DNA of 64,000 nt from Alligator mississippiensis (GCF_030867095.1 NC_081824.1:251721956-251785955), one strand, 5' to 3'. Shown: positions 36,536 through 47,866, counted from the stretch's first letter. Numbers and translations: made by a program. The notes: generated by a model not told the origin, from the letters alone.

Positions 36536-37439
36536 AAAAAAGAGGACACCTGACAGGGGGACACCTCACTCCCAACCTGCAGCCCCTGTCCCTGCTGCCG
36601 CCTTTCACTCCCAACCCACAGTCCCTCACCACCTCCAGGCTACGCTGGTGTCTCTCAGTCCCAACCTGCAGCCCCCCAATCCCTGCTGCTGACCCTCACT
36701 TCTGACCCACAGCCCCCTTCTCCCCTCAGCCCTGCCAGAGGGGCCCCCAGCTGCCCCTGTCCTGACTGGGCCACAGCGCGGCGAGTCCGATTCATGCAGG
36801 AGGTGGCTGAGCGAGTCCAGCCCTGGCATGGGCTGGAGGGAAGAGAGGCTGCCTGTGGCACCCCCCGCCCTGGGCTGAGGCTGCAGTACTGCGCCAAGTG
36901 GCTTAGCCACACCCTCCCTGAGCAATGTCTCTTGGCCAGCTCAGCCCTGTGAGCAGGGGCACCAGCTCTGGTGCCACCAACCTGGCCACAGAACTCCCCG
37001 TTGTCTTTAAAGGGCCCCCCTTTCCCTTTGGAGGGGCAGGTGCCTGTCTCCTGCCCTGCGCTACCACAGCCCCAGCGCTCATACACCTTCCACCAGCAGG
37101 CACCAGCCCCTCTCACGCATACGCACACATGCATGCATACACATACCCCTCGCACGCACGTGCACACACACACCCCTCCCTGGACAGTCCCCAAGCCCTA
37201 CTCCCCATAGACTTACCAGCATCCACCTGCCAGGGATGCTTCCACCACCCTGGCTACGTGTGTGTGCACGCAGACGCATGTGATGCCCCCTGTCTCCAAT
37301 TGCCTTCCCTCCCTTCCCTCCTCCCACCAGCAGAGCAAAGCAGAATCATGGATACTAGTTCTCAGACACCACCCGGACAGAGATTGGAGGATCCAAAAAG
37401 AGGACATGTCCAGGAAAACCCAGATGTATGGTAACCCTA
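36536..37439. mobile_element. Possible DNA-element fragment in intron 4
   Basis: A GC-rich island in AT-rich intron. The right end reads, inverted, AGGGTTACCATACATCTGG followed by GACATGTCCTCTTTTTGG, a terminus common in reptilian non-autonomous elements. The left end lacks the matching terminus, so it is incomplete or rearranged. Confidence 0.35.
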
Positions 37440-38824
37440 GGCATGACCCCTTGCTGTCCTTTCCTTTGCTATCAGGATTTCATATTAGACCACAACATTT
37501 AAGAGTAGACTTCAGCTACCACCATATTAACCATTAACTTGCAGTTAATATAACCAGGTAATGGTGCTCCACATTGTGTCAGCTAGTCATGGCTAAACAG
37601 CATTCCCAGAAAGTACCTTTATCCTCCACATTCACCTCCTATAAGAAGTGAATACCTTAGTCTAATTGGGACCATTTAAATGTTAGCATTATGAAACGCA
37701 GGCAATTCAGTGGAATGATCTCTCTGATTTATTTTTTAAAATAATGTATTACCTTAGCCTTTTAATATTCAAATTGCATTATTGCTGTTAAAGTAACGAT
37801 TGCAACAGCAAAGTTAGTTGAGCTTTCTGGCATGTCTCTTTCCTGGTGAAGTGTGCAGTGCTGTTTGTTAGCACTCAGAAAATACCACCCCCTGGCCATA
37901 GTCCAATTTGAGATAATGGTATTTTATCTAATGCTTAAAGATTTCCTCCTAGTGAACTAGTAACACCCATTGTGCTTTTATTATTTGATATCTTTAGTGT
38001 AACGTGAATACTTTTTGAAACTCTGGTCCCTTCCTAATGCCTTCAGAGCAGGAATGTTGCTTTGCACCTTGCTGCTGTCATCCTCCTCTGTCTTGGCTAT
38101 ACATGGAATTTCACTAAATTAAATTGGAGACACTTTAAGGGTGCTAATTGGCCAAACTTACCTGAAGGAACCATCAGCATGTTTAACAAAGATGGTGGTA
38201 GCAATGGTTTGGAAATGTGGAGCCTTATCTACACTTGAAAAGTGGTACTCCAAAGCCCCATCTTTCCCTGCATGTTAGCATAATGCATTTTCACTGGCCA
38301 CTTCACATTGCATCTGTAATACATGTTATGTACTACTGGTGTTCCACAAAGGAAATACTCCCATCACACAATTCCCATGAATGCAAAAATGAGTTCTCTT
38401 CAGAAACTACAGCTGTTAGACAAAAGACCAAGTCTAGGTAATTTTACTGACTTAGCAGTAGGAGCCCTATATTATGGAACACTGTTCTGGGGGAGTAATG
38501 TTCTTGTCTCTACACACATGGGAGCTGTTCTGTGGATGACCCTCCCCAGTCTGTTCTCTGCTTTAATGATCTTCTGTCTTCCCAGCCACCAAGCATCATA
38601 GTCATTTCTCTTCCAGTCAAAGAGTAAGTCAGTGGTGTCCTGCTGCTATATGCTTTGGGAGCATATGTAAATATTGGGTATCATTAAATGCCATTCCCTT
38701 TTCTTGGATTCAGTGAACTGCCTTTTCAGCGCTCTTTTTTTTTTGTTGTTGGTTGTGTTGATACCAGCTTAGATGTAGCAACCTTATGTATAAACACAGA
38801 TTTTGCTTTATTTCCATGTTAAAG

Positions 38825-38929
38825 GATTCAGTTAGCAGGAATGAAAATAGCCCGGACCCCCATTCATCTTGGACGCTACAAAATGATGGATCAGGAGCAA
38901 ACCGCAGGGAGGGAAGAACTCCTAAGAAG
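38825..38929 (+). CDS. B4GALT3-like coding exon 5: metal-His exon with His lost
   Basis: 105 bp, the same length as in B4GALT3. Residues 262-297. LAGMKIARTPIHLGRYKMM aligns without gaps with LAGMKISRPPTSVGHYKMV. The next family residues, KHRGDKGNEE, are replaced by DQEQTAGREE. So the metal-ligand Met is kept (M282) but the metal-ligand His is Gln285. Acceptor 'tttatttccatgttaaag', donor AAG|GTAACA. Confidence 0.88.
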
Positions 38930-39689
38930 GTAACAGCAGGCGTGCTGTATCCTCAGTATGGTGGGATTCCCGCATGAGCAATCCCTGATCTGCATGACAT
39001 GCCGATAGAACTCTTTCACCTGCCTTCCTAGATGGGACAGAAGGCCCAACCCAAGAAACTGCATCTCCCTCATGTTTGAACACTGCCATTTAAAGAAAAC
39101 TGGCTGGTTTTTCTAAGCTCATAGTTTGGGGAGTTCACCTGTTGGAAACATTTTCTTGCCTTGCATGAGTCATAATTCAGTTAAGTCAAACTCCTGTCCT
39201 TTTTTACGGGCAGCCAACAGACTAATGGAAAGGGAACATTTGCTATAGCAGAAATACTGGAAGCTAACAGTGAGTCTGAAGCCAGTTACAGCTGAACTGT
39301 ATTTTCTTCCTAAGGCTAAATAATTGAAATGTAGATTTTTCAATTGCAGTTTAACTTTGACATAGTAAGAATGATTTCAAGCATTCTCTTGAGTGATAGC
39401 TATCATTCAAGAGTTTCAGAGATTCAGATTTAAAACTATCAAATTATTCTGCATTGACCACACTCACAGTCGTCATTCAATCTGTCTTGTAATTATTTAA
39501 AGACCCTTCCCTCAAAACTCTTTACATATATCTCACATACATGTTAAATGCCCTAAAGGCCTGTACCAAGGTGTTGTAGACAAAGTGCTTGTAGACAACT
39601 TAGCTTTATGCGGACCCTTTCCAAAGTTGAGAAATTGGAAAGCTATCTTCCGAAGAAATGAGTACAGTAGTTAATTCGGACCCATTTAC

Positions 39690-40134
39690 TAGGGATGTGC
39701 AAAACGAGCCGTATTCAATTTGGATTCAGCCTGAATCGGGGACAGTGATTCGATTTGTTAATTCAGATGACTGTCTCCCATTCGATTTGACTGAATCCGA
39801 ATCGAAAAATTCAGTGCTGATTCGGAGAATGAGTGATTTGGACAGACACAGCTTTAAATGTTTTTTCTACGTACTTCAAAGTACCAGTGTGGCTCGTGAA
39901 TGCTACAATGCTGGGGCAGATGGAGCGTCCCACAGGAGCACCTGGGGGCCCCCCACATGCTCAACAGCAAACCTGGAAGTGAACTGAAAGTATTTCTGGT
40001 CCATTTCTGGGTCCGCCCCCAAGCACGTTCGGAGAGATTAAAGGGTCCTCCCATTCGATTCAAATTTGGAGATTCGGCCATCAAATTGGGCCAAATCTCC
40101 ATCGAATCAGGGACCAAAGCTTCGCATAGTCCTA
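39690..40134. mobile_element. hAT-like non-autonomous element, family 6
   Basis: Left end TAGGGATGTGCAAA, inverted right end TAGGACTATGCGAA, flanked by perfect 8-bp copies of CCATTTAC (39682-39689, 40135-40142). Subterminal repeats of ATTCGATT/GATTCGG type. Intron 5. Confidence 0.8.
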
Positions 40135-40727
40135 CCATTTACCGTTAACATGAATGCCCCCAGACCTATATACACAACAGAGTTGGGAGGTATTGGTTAA
40201 TGTATGATGGAGGCTGTACACACTGGCACTTCAGATTTTCCATTTATATTATCTTTAATGTTGAGCTCTTCTATGTGTACAAGTGAACCTGTGGTAAGCT
40301 GTGTGCAGCTCTGAATCTCTCCTCTCCACATTTGTTTCCTCAAACAAAGTCTTCAGGTTCCAAACATGCAGTATCTGCTGTTGCCAGTCTCTTTTTGCTT
40401 GTACAAAGCAGCAGCATTGCCTATCCCCTTTACCTCGAAGTCCATGGCTCATCTCCCCTTTTAGTTTCAAATCATCCTCCTTGTTTACAAGCCTTGCTAT
40501 GCAGTTGCTAGTCATCTCCTCATCACAAAGATCTCCTCTTTGTGCCTGTGTAGAGGTCTGTTTGTTTATTTATTTGATGCCTCTCTCTATGAAGATAATC
40601 TTGGGTCTTGCGAAGTAATAGCTTTCACCTCTGAAGTTCCTTCACTTAGTGTTCACTCAGATGAATGTGTGTGTCTTCATCTTTCCTTGCTGACCTCTTA
40701 TCTGAACAGGTATTCTTCTCCCTTTAG

Positions 40728-40899
40728 GCCTGCTCCACTTCACGACACCACAAAAACCTGGAGGGACGATGGAATGAATACTATAGAGTATATACTCCTT
40801 GCTAGGAAGGAGTACCCTCTGTATACCAACATCACAGTGGACATAGGATATGTTCCCCCAGTGCTTTCAAAGAGTGCAAAGAAAGGAAAAAGAGGTTGA
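40728..40899 (+). CDS. B4GALT3-like coding exon 6: C-terminus
   Basis: Residues 297-353, stop TGA at 40897-40899. The family C-terminal block WRDDGMNTIEYILLARKEY and the sequon-bearing LYTNITVDIG are intact. They are followed by a short lysine-rich tail (SKSAKKGKRG) unlike the longer proline-rich tail of human B4GALT3. Acceptor 'tattcttctccctttag'. Confidence 0.9.
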
Positions 40900-41347
40900 G
40901 TTACTAGGGTAGTCAGTGGCAAGAGTGAAGTCCAGGAGCTTCCAGTCTGCATCTAGTCAGGAAGATGATGTCCATAAAGACTCTTGAAAAACTGTTTAGA
41001 AGAGAGGTGAAGTGTAGAGCAGACTGAAGGAACACACAAGGTTAGAAGAAAAATCCACAGGAACGAGGCACAACTACTACTTTATGGGATTTGGCCTATT
41101 GTAGAGAATCCCTTTAAAGCTTTGTCAAATGTGATGTCTACTGAGCCACATGCACGTCCCACCCCTTAGCTGTAGCCTAGAGGTGTAAATTCTAGTCACA
41201 ACCAGACAAGTCCTCTGAGCTAGAGACTCCTGAGCACTGCATCCCACTGCTGGAGAGCTGAATGCCAGGTACCTCTGACTGTCCTGCTGCTTACTATTTG
41301 AAACGGTAACTGGGATGGAAGCCATCTATAAGTGTTCTATTTTGGTT

Positions 41348-41400
41348 GGGGGGGGGGGGGGGGGAAACAATCCCAGATTTTGGGGGGTGGGGGAGGGGGA
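41348..41400 (+). repeat. G-rich tract in the 3' UTR
   Basis: A run of 17 G (41348-41364) is followed within 20 bp by a second tract of GGGGGG, GGGGG and GGGG runs. It lies before the candidate poly(A) signal, so it would be transcribed and could fold as a G-quadruplex. Confidence 0.7.
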
Positions 41401-41477
41401 AGAGTCTGTACAGAAAAAAAGTATTACTATATTTCCACCTGTTATATGTTTTGTAAATATTTTGTTCAGAAAAGTTA

Positions 41478-41483
41478 ATTAAA
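41478..41483 (+). promoter_or_regulatory. Candidate poly(A) signal of the B4GALT3-like gene
   Basis: ATTAAA about 580 nt after the stop codon, followed by a T-rich stretch near 41550. No AATAAA was seen between the stop and this site. Confidence 0.45.
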
Positions 41484-42212
41484 AGAGTTAAAGTCACCAG
41501 TGATCTTAAGGTGCCTATTGGATATGAAGTTTGAAAAGTTTCTCTACAGTGGTTTTTTTTTTTTAAAGGTTTGTCTACAAACTATTAGGGTGAGAATGTG
41601 GGCGCTGGACTCCTTGATTCTGTTGCTGACTCAGCAGTTGTTGTAATTGAGATCGGTGAATAAGGTGCGTTTTTTTTTGTTTTTTTTTTTAATGGATTTT
41701 GTCTGGGATTCTGCTAGGAAAGTTGTCATCAGCCATCTATACAACACATCCTTTGAGAGGGTATTTTTTGATTCCTATAAGAAAAAAAACATTCCAGGTA
41801 GCTCTGACAGCTAGAAAAGGGTTATCTTAGACTTTGGTTTATACCTGCAGGGAAGGGTTTTTGCTCTCATTGTTGCTAAGTTAAACAGTTTTCAATAATA
41901 AGCCTGGAAAAATGCATGGATATGACCAGTGTGGTAGGTGTAATGGACCAGATTGCTTCCTACAGTATGTGATGTTTTCCAAAGTACCAGCTTCCCCAAA
42001 CTCCTGCCCCTGGAGCACCTGCTAAAGGTGAAACAGAGCCATCTCCCTGGTCCATGCACGCAATCTTTGGCATATATCTGAGACTGCAGCAAAGGGGGCT
42101 TGTTACTTTTGTGATGGGGATGCTCACCATTTGAGAACTAGTTAAATAAGAAGGTGTTTTGGGCAGGTACTGACTAACCTATTTCAGACACTGCAACCTG
42201 AGTAAAAACTTA

Positions 42213-42919
42213 GGGTGTTTATTCACGTGCTCCAGGAGTACTGGGGGGGGGCACACTTTAATTAGAGTGATTCCAAGAGCTGCTCTCATTAAAATGCCTG
42301 GAGCGTCACATGTATCAGTGTCCCTGCACTGAAAAATGGCGGCAGGGGCACTTTAACTAAAGCTCATCAAACGAACAAGCCATTTTTCATCACAGGGACA
42401 CATGCATGATGCTGGAGTCTGCTGGAGCATGGTAATTACTAGGGCTGTGTGAAGTTTTGCCAGCTGTTTTGGTTTGACACTGTTTCGACCAATTTTGAGG
42501 TCGAAACAGCAAAATCAAAACAAAACAAAGGCCCTTTAAACAACCTCAAAACAAGGCTGGCAGAAATGTTTTGACCATAGGCTGGGGATGGGAACTCAGT
42601 CCAGCTGGGCTGCTTAACTACCCCTGGCACCATCTAGTGCTGGGGATGGGAACTCAGCCCAGCTGGTCTGACTGCGTCCCCAGCGAAACTCGAAACAGCC
42701 TTTCTGTTTCAACAGAACAGAACAGCTGTTTCAACTCAAAATGAAATTCAAGACGAAACACTGTTCCATCGAACCGTCAAAACTCAAGGCACAACAGAAC
42801 AGTGCCGTTTTGCACAGCCCTAGTAATTACTGTGCTCTGGCAGACTCAGTTAATCGAGTCTGCTCCGTGCTGTAATTGCAGCACGTTGGAGCAGCCTTGC
42901 TTCATGTGTACAGGTGCCC
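42213..42919. mobile_element. Palindrome-rich MITE, copy 3, interrupted
   Basis: It has the same block order as 3791-4122: GTGCTCCAGG end, CTTTAATTAGAG/CTCATTAAA hairpin, CACTGAAAAATGGCG block, CATGGTAATTAC half-palindrome, TGCTGTAATTGCAGCA hairpin, and the GTGTACAGGTGCCC end. Without the inserted element and one target copy (391 bp) it would be about 316 bp, close to copy 2. It lies between the two gene 3' ends. Confidence 0.6.
42440..42822. mobile_element. hAT-like MITE nested in MITE copy 3
   Basis: Inverted ends TAGGGCTGTGTGAA / TAGGGCTGTGCAAA around 383 bp rich in TCGAAAC and TTTTG motifs. It is flanked by perfect 8-bp copies of GTAATTAC (42432-42439, 42823-42830). Removing the insert restores the host MITE's sequence. 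Confidence 0.85.
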
Positions 42920-43397
42920 ATAAAGACCAGATTTCTGCCCCCTTCCCCCCACCAGTCCCCCATGCATTTATTTTCACAGGCCACATCTTATTCAGCTGAT
43001 GAATTAAGCCTCCTTTTTCCCTGGATTCCTTATGTATTGATGTAGTCTAGTCAGCCTTTTATTTTTAACCTGACTGCACAAAAGACTTGTCAAATCTAAA
43101 ATCTCTTTTTTATTATAGCTCTAAGAGCATCTAAGATGAGGTTAAGCACATTCACTTTCCCAGAAAATAGGTTAAGTCCCTTCTTCCACTTCCAGTCATC
43201 CAGGCACTCTGCTAACTGTGTAACTTGGGGGGAAGAAGAGGTGTTGGGGGAGGTTGGGAAGGAACAGCATTGCTAAACAGCTGCAAGGTGACCGTTGGGT
43301 CTAGCCAACAATAAAAGGCTTAGACCAATTGATGATGTTTTGGTTGTACAATCCTAATTGGCAGCTGAAGACAGACCTTCATCCTTCATTATAAAAA

Positions 43398-43475
43398 TAA
43401 GGCTGGAAGGGCCCTCATGAGGTCAACTAGTCCAGCCCTTTTGCACAAGGTAGGATCAGCCTGTCTAAAGCATTT
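43398..43475 (-). repeat. CR1 3' end relic
   Basis: 'ggctggaagggccctcatga' and 'ggtcaactagtccagccc' match the inverted CR1 3' UTR. Short and diverged. Confidence 0.5.
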
Positions 43476-44030
43476 CATGCTACCTTCTGTTCTGGATCCC
43501 TTCTGTTACAGGATTGGAGAAAGATACCCTTATGAAGAAAAAAATTCATAATATGAATAGATGCTGGCAAATAAGAGGTAGGAGAGGAATAAGTGCCCAG
43601 AGCTAGAATTACTGGGCTGTCTGACTGTCTACACCATCTAAAATGGATCTTGGCCTATTTATGAAGTGCAATCTCTACATAACTTTCAGTAAAAATCCCC
43701 TTGGTTATTGTGTGCTATTACCTAATGCAAACTCAATTTTTTCCTCACCAGTCCCAAAGTCTACCAGCTATCTCTTCCAAACAGAAACCATATACTGGTG
43801 TGTTGTGTTGTCCTGATGACCCTTCTAATGGAATAAAAGTCAAGAAACGGAGCCTTTGATGGAGATCATGTGTCTCCATTGGTGCTGAGCGTGCGGGCGC
43901 CCAACAGCCTTGGCCCTCCTCTGGAAGCCCATCTCTAATTGAGTGGGACAGTCTTGAAATGGGAACATCAGGTCCCAGTCCCAGCTGCATGACTCTGGGA
44001 CAGCATTTGTTCTGGATTCCCAGTATTGTG

Positions 44031-44760
44031 CAGGGATCTGGATTTTCTGTTCACTGCAGAAAAACATGGGAAATGGTGGCTGGCAGAGTTCCAGCTTGCA
44101 AGGGGCTACAGGGAGCAGGATGCAGGGCACCACATGCATATGTAGACATATGCACATGGTCAGGAATACAGCCCCAGGCAGCAGTGAAGCACAACTCTTG
44201 CAGCTGCCTGCAGATGTGTCTCGAGCAGGTGGAGGGGCACACTGAGGCCCCCAAGGTGAGGGAGGGAGTAGGACAAGGTTTGGGCCTGGGGTTCTGCCCA
44301 GCCAGGGCGTTGCATGGGATCTGGGGTGGGGATCAGGACAGAGCCACAGGCAGCCTGTCCAGGGATCAGGGGGTGTGGACTGACTCTGCCACACAGTCCT
44401 GGGGAGGGGGCAAGGGGAGCCCCATGCCAGCCACACTGCCAAGGCATAGCACCCCCTGCCCACCCGGCAGTAGCAGGGATGGTGTCAGCAGCACAGAGTT
44501 GTACCCCCCCCCCCCCCCCACTGCTGCTGGATGAGTAGGGGGCACCTCACCATGGTGGTGCAGCTGGCATGGGGCTTCCAGGGGAAGGGCAGCAGGACGG
44601 GGCCCCAAGGCCACAGCGGGTAGTCTTCATCCACCTTTTGCAGGCTCCGCTCAGCTCTGCTCTGGCCATGCCTCGTAGGGCTTGGGGGCATGATTTTAGG
44701 CACCCCTTGGCAAAAATAAAAGTTGGCACCTACACCTATCTCTCACCTGTCAACCTGTTG
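44031..44760. mobile_element. Possible family 5 element, copy b
   Basis: It begins CAGGGATCTGGATTTTCTG and continues with GCAGAAAAACATGGG, like the start of 33041-34867 and the inverse of its right end. A GC-rich core follows. The right end is not clear, so the limit is approximate. Confidence 0.35.
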
Positions 44761-45463
44761 GTCTTTAAAAGGAATAATGTCCCACCTGAGTTCAGGTACT
44801 TGCTTTTCTTTTGAACTTCACCTAGTGATTGAAGTCTTGTTTCTTTTTTAAAAAAAGGCCTTTGGGGCTTGATTAACTAGGAGCACTTTTGTGCCCAACT
44901 CAGCTTCCCACCTTGCATAAATGCACCTGTCCCTAGAGAAGCCTGATTATTCTCGCTCTGGATACAGGTGAAACTATCCACTTCTTGTTTATTCTCAGCA
45001 GCTCGGTGCTGATCTTGCACCTCAGCCCAGGCAAGACTCACAAAAGGCATCCTACGCCCCTCGTGCATGATCTGGAAGGAGATGGTGCTCTTTTCTCCCA
45101 CTGGGGGACTCTGGTCCAAGGTTTCTTTCCACCTGAATCAAAGCAGGAACTTGAGTTTAGGCCCTCTGCATCTCATCTAACTCCTGGGCCACTTGGGTCT
45201 CCCCACCCCTCCTATGAACCTTTTCTACTTGATATCAAACGAGCATTTAGTACATCAGAGCCTGTACTTGAGCCATTATTGCTGCAGTGTTTGGGGTGAA
45301 CAGAAGATGGCACCAAAGACAGGCATTTCATTCACACAAGGTTGACAGAGGGCCAGCATCTGGGAGCAGATGCCTGCTGTAGTTAATATCACAAACCCTT
45401 TTTCACATTTGTTACTTTTTTTAAAAACAGAAAAATTTCAGGATCAAATGAATGCACTAAGTG

Positions 45464-45744
45464 CAGTAATTCTCAACCAACCAGTGCTATGCAAGCCTTT
45501 TAAAGGTGCAGTGGAATTGCAGTGTTATTAGGTATGCAAACACTTATTCTGTGAATCTTATAAGTCTAGAGATTTCAAATAGAATGATTTTGATACAGTG
45601 GAAATACTGACCTGTTGTGGTCTCTGAGTTCTTTGCAACAGAAGAACTGTTTTATTCTTTTTTCTTAGTCAAGATGTGAGTGAATGCTTAGGAGCTAGTA
45701 TTTTCTACATGATGCCTTGAGTCTGAACAAGCTGAGAACCACTG
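45464..45744. mobile_element. hAT-type MITE, family 1 copy b
   Basis: Ends CAGTAATTCTCAACC and GCTGAGAACCACTG. Flanks are ACTAAGTG (45456-45463) and ACTTAGTG (45745-45752), 7 of 8 alike. It shares TGTGGTCTC and GAGTTCTTTGCAACAGAA with 23621-23915. Confidence 0.75.
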
Positions 45745-46610
45745 ACTTAGTGACTGGCTAAAGGAAATCTATAAACCTGATGCAAGGATTTTCACATGTA
45801 CATTTCTAAGCAATACATTAATGCTTTCTAGGAGACCTGGGGCCAGATTCTATTCTATCTGTTAGGCATATAAGTGGACTTAGGCACCTAAATGCAATAC
45901 TATTCTACTCTGCTTGAGTCCCTGAAAAACAGTTCATGCAAAAGGTGGGTGGGTTCTCCTCCTTGTTACTTTTTGTGACTGTATCTTACAGGTGAGTTGA
46001 TAGTGTGTTACAAAAGAAACAGAGTGGTATAGAATATGGTCCTTGTTCCCAATAGACAAGAGTATCAAAGTTTTTCTTGTGGCAAAAGGTAGTAGAAACT
46101 CCCTGATCTTTTCTTCCGATTGCAACCACTGGGTACCCTCAAGCAAGTGCAAACACCATATTAAGTAGTGCTGTGGAGAAGTTACTTACACTACTCACCA
46201 CACTTTTGCAGTAGAAAACTTAGAGGTTACTGGAAGTAATCTCCAGTTTATCCACAAATCCTCACCCATTTTCTAAAGCAAGAACTGCAAAAATTTAAGT
46301 ATTTACCATGCTGGATGTTTCTACTGTGGTGAGAACGAAGCTAACTGAATATCCTTGGATATAAAGAACTGTAGAAAGCAATCTAATGCTATTTTATATA
46401 CAGATGACTGCTGTTTTCCTATGTTCCTCAATGTCCTCCCCAGGCTAGTGCAGGATGAAGGTGACAACTTTTCTGTTGTCTGTATTACAGCCTTTCTGCA
46501 GAACTGAGTGAGCCTTTTCTATATCCTTGGGACTCTTAAGCACTCCTGCTGGGCACTGAAATCGAGCCAATTAAGGACAACGGATTCCTTTTGAATGAAA
46601 TGGGTTGTAC

Positions 46611-46616
46611 TTTATT
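46611..46616 (-). promoter_or_regulatory. B4GALT4: Poly(A) signal of B4GALT4
   Basis: AATAAA on the minus strand, 582 nt downstream of the stop codon. It implies a 3' UTR of about 600 nt ending near 46590. Confidence 0.6.
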
Positions 46617-47197
46617 GCAAATTTTTACATTCCTTTCATTGTGGCTGTGGTTAACATGATTACTTCCCTCACACGCAAGTAAGCTGAAAGAAGAGAGTTT
46701 TTTTTTTTCTTTCAGCAAAACTGCAGACTATGAAAATGTTCTTGTGCTTTGGAAGAAAAAAAGGTCTTGCTCCTTTCGAGAGCACAGGAGTGTTGGCCTC
46801 TGTATTAGATTCTCCTTGTACTACAGATGAGAAGCTGAGAAACAGCTATTTGAGCTGAAAGCTTTCAGAGCATGTAGTTTAGGCTTCCACTGGGACCAGG
46901 GATCAAGCCAGCAATCCAGGCAAGACGACATTCTAAACAACCCAACAGAAACAAATAACCAGACAGCTCATTCCTAGGGTAAACCTGGGTCTCCAGCTCA
47001 ATACACATGGCTGTCCTGCAACCTCAAAATGCAATTCTTTAACCAAATACTTAGGAATGGATGAAGCCATTTTCTCTGCATTGGCTCTGCAATGCTGGGG
47101 TACCCTTCTAGCACAAGGCTGAGGGTCCAGTCACTGCACCAGTGACCACAGGCAGAAGATCTATTCCCTCTTCCTTGAGTCTCCAGGCAGCGCAATG

Positions 47198-47339
47198 TTA
47201 TGAGACCTTGGGCTGCATGCTGAAGTCTACTGTGACATTGATGTATAAGGGGTTGTGTTCCACCGAGAGCAGCTTATAGGAACAGGAGTTGAGCCCATCT
47301 GTCTTCCATACCCGGGACACCTGTCGCAATAGCTTCATC
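47198..47339 (-). CDS. B4GALT4: B4GALT4 last coding exon
   Basis: It codes MKLLRQVSRVWKTDGLNSCS, then YKLLSVEHNPLYINVTVDFS and a short tail MQPKVS, stop TAA at 47200-47198. The sequon N-V-T is present. The tail after DF differs from the mammalian protein. Acceptor 'ctttgctgtgcctgcag'. Confidence 0.95.
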
Positions 47340-47866
47340 CTGCAGGCACAGCAAAGGAAAAGTATTCTTTGAAGTACAGCAGAAATGTGGGAGCACTGAG
47401 CTGTATCCCATGCCCTGGTAATACGTCCCTACCCTTGCAAGTTCACCTATATTTTCTTGTATGCCAGAAGTATTGGGAAGCACCAAGCCCTGCTTTCCTT
47501 TCCTTTGGTAAACCCACACATCCATCCCCAAGAGCTGATAAGCTCTCAGGAAAGCCTAGCTTTTTAAGTTTTCTAACATCCTTGCAGAGTCATACATGAT
47601 CAAACCATGGCTGCCTATCCATGGTGTCTGCCACATCTTAACTTTGCTTTAAAGTTTTTTGTGGTTACTTACATACACAGTTTTGGGAAATGCTAAGCCA
47701 TGAAAAGAGAGCCCCACTTATGAGCCTCATTTGCTAGGCTCACAGTAGTGTCTGTCAGGGGCTCAAGCTAATGACTCCTTATGTGCATGTAAGCACAAGG
47801 CAACAACCAGCTCCAGGTTCCTCTTGCACTGGGTCTCCTGGCTGCCCAAGATGAAGATGCACTCAC

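Larger units (their letters stand above)
19095..41500 (+). other. B4GALT3-like gene (transcription unit, from first seen acceptor to likely poly(A) site)
   Basis: Six coding exons (19380-19617, 31048-31283, 31776-31966, 34944-35063, 38825-38929, 40728-40899) join into 1062 nt with no frame break: 353 residues plus stop. Introns are 11.4, 0.5, 3.0, 3.8 and 1.8 kb. Exon sizes of 236, 191, 120 and 105 bp, with phases 1,0,2,2,2, follow the vertebrate B4GALT plan, except that exon 4 is one codon short of the usual 123 bp. The protein is closest to B4GALT3 (shared DVYSNLS, AKLLNVGVRE, GGVSALTPD, MNGFPN, LYTNIT). Expected role from the family: Golgi type II glycosyltransferase adding galactose to GlcNAc. 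Several active-site residues are changed, so activity is doubtful. Confidence that this is a real spliced gene is high. Confidence in its orthology is moderate. Confidence 0.85.
40900..46590. other. Gap between the convergent gene 3' ends
   Basis: After the 3' UTR of the B4GALT3-like gene (to about 41500) there is no coding exon until the 3' UTR of B4GALT4. The gap holds the interrupted palindromic MITE, a CR1 relic, a possible family 5 element and a family 1 MITE. The rest shows nothing I can name. Confidence 0.6.
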
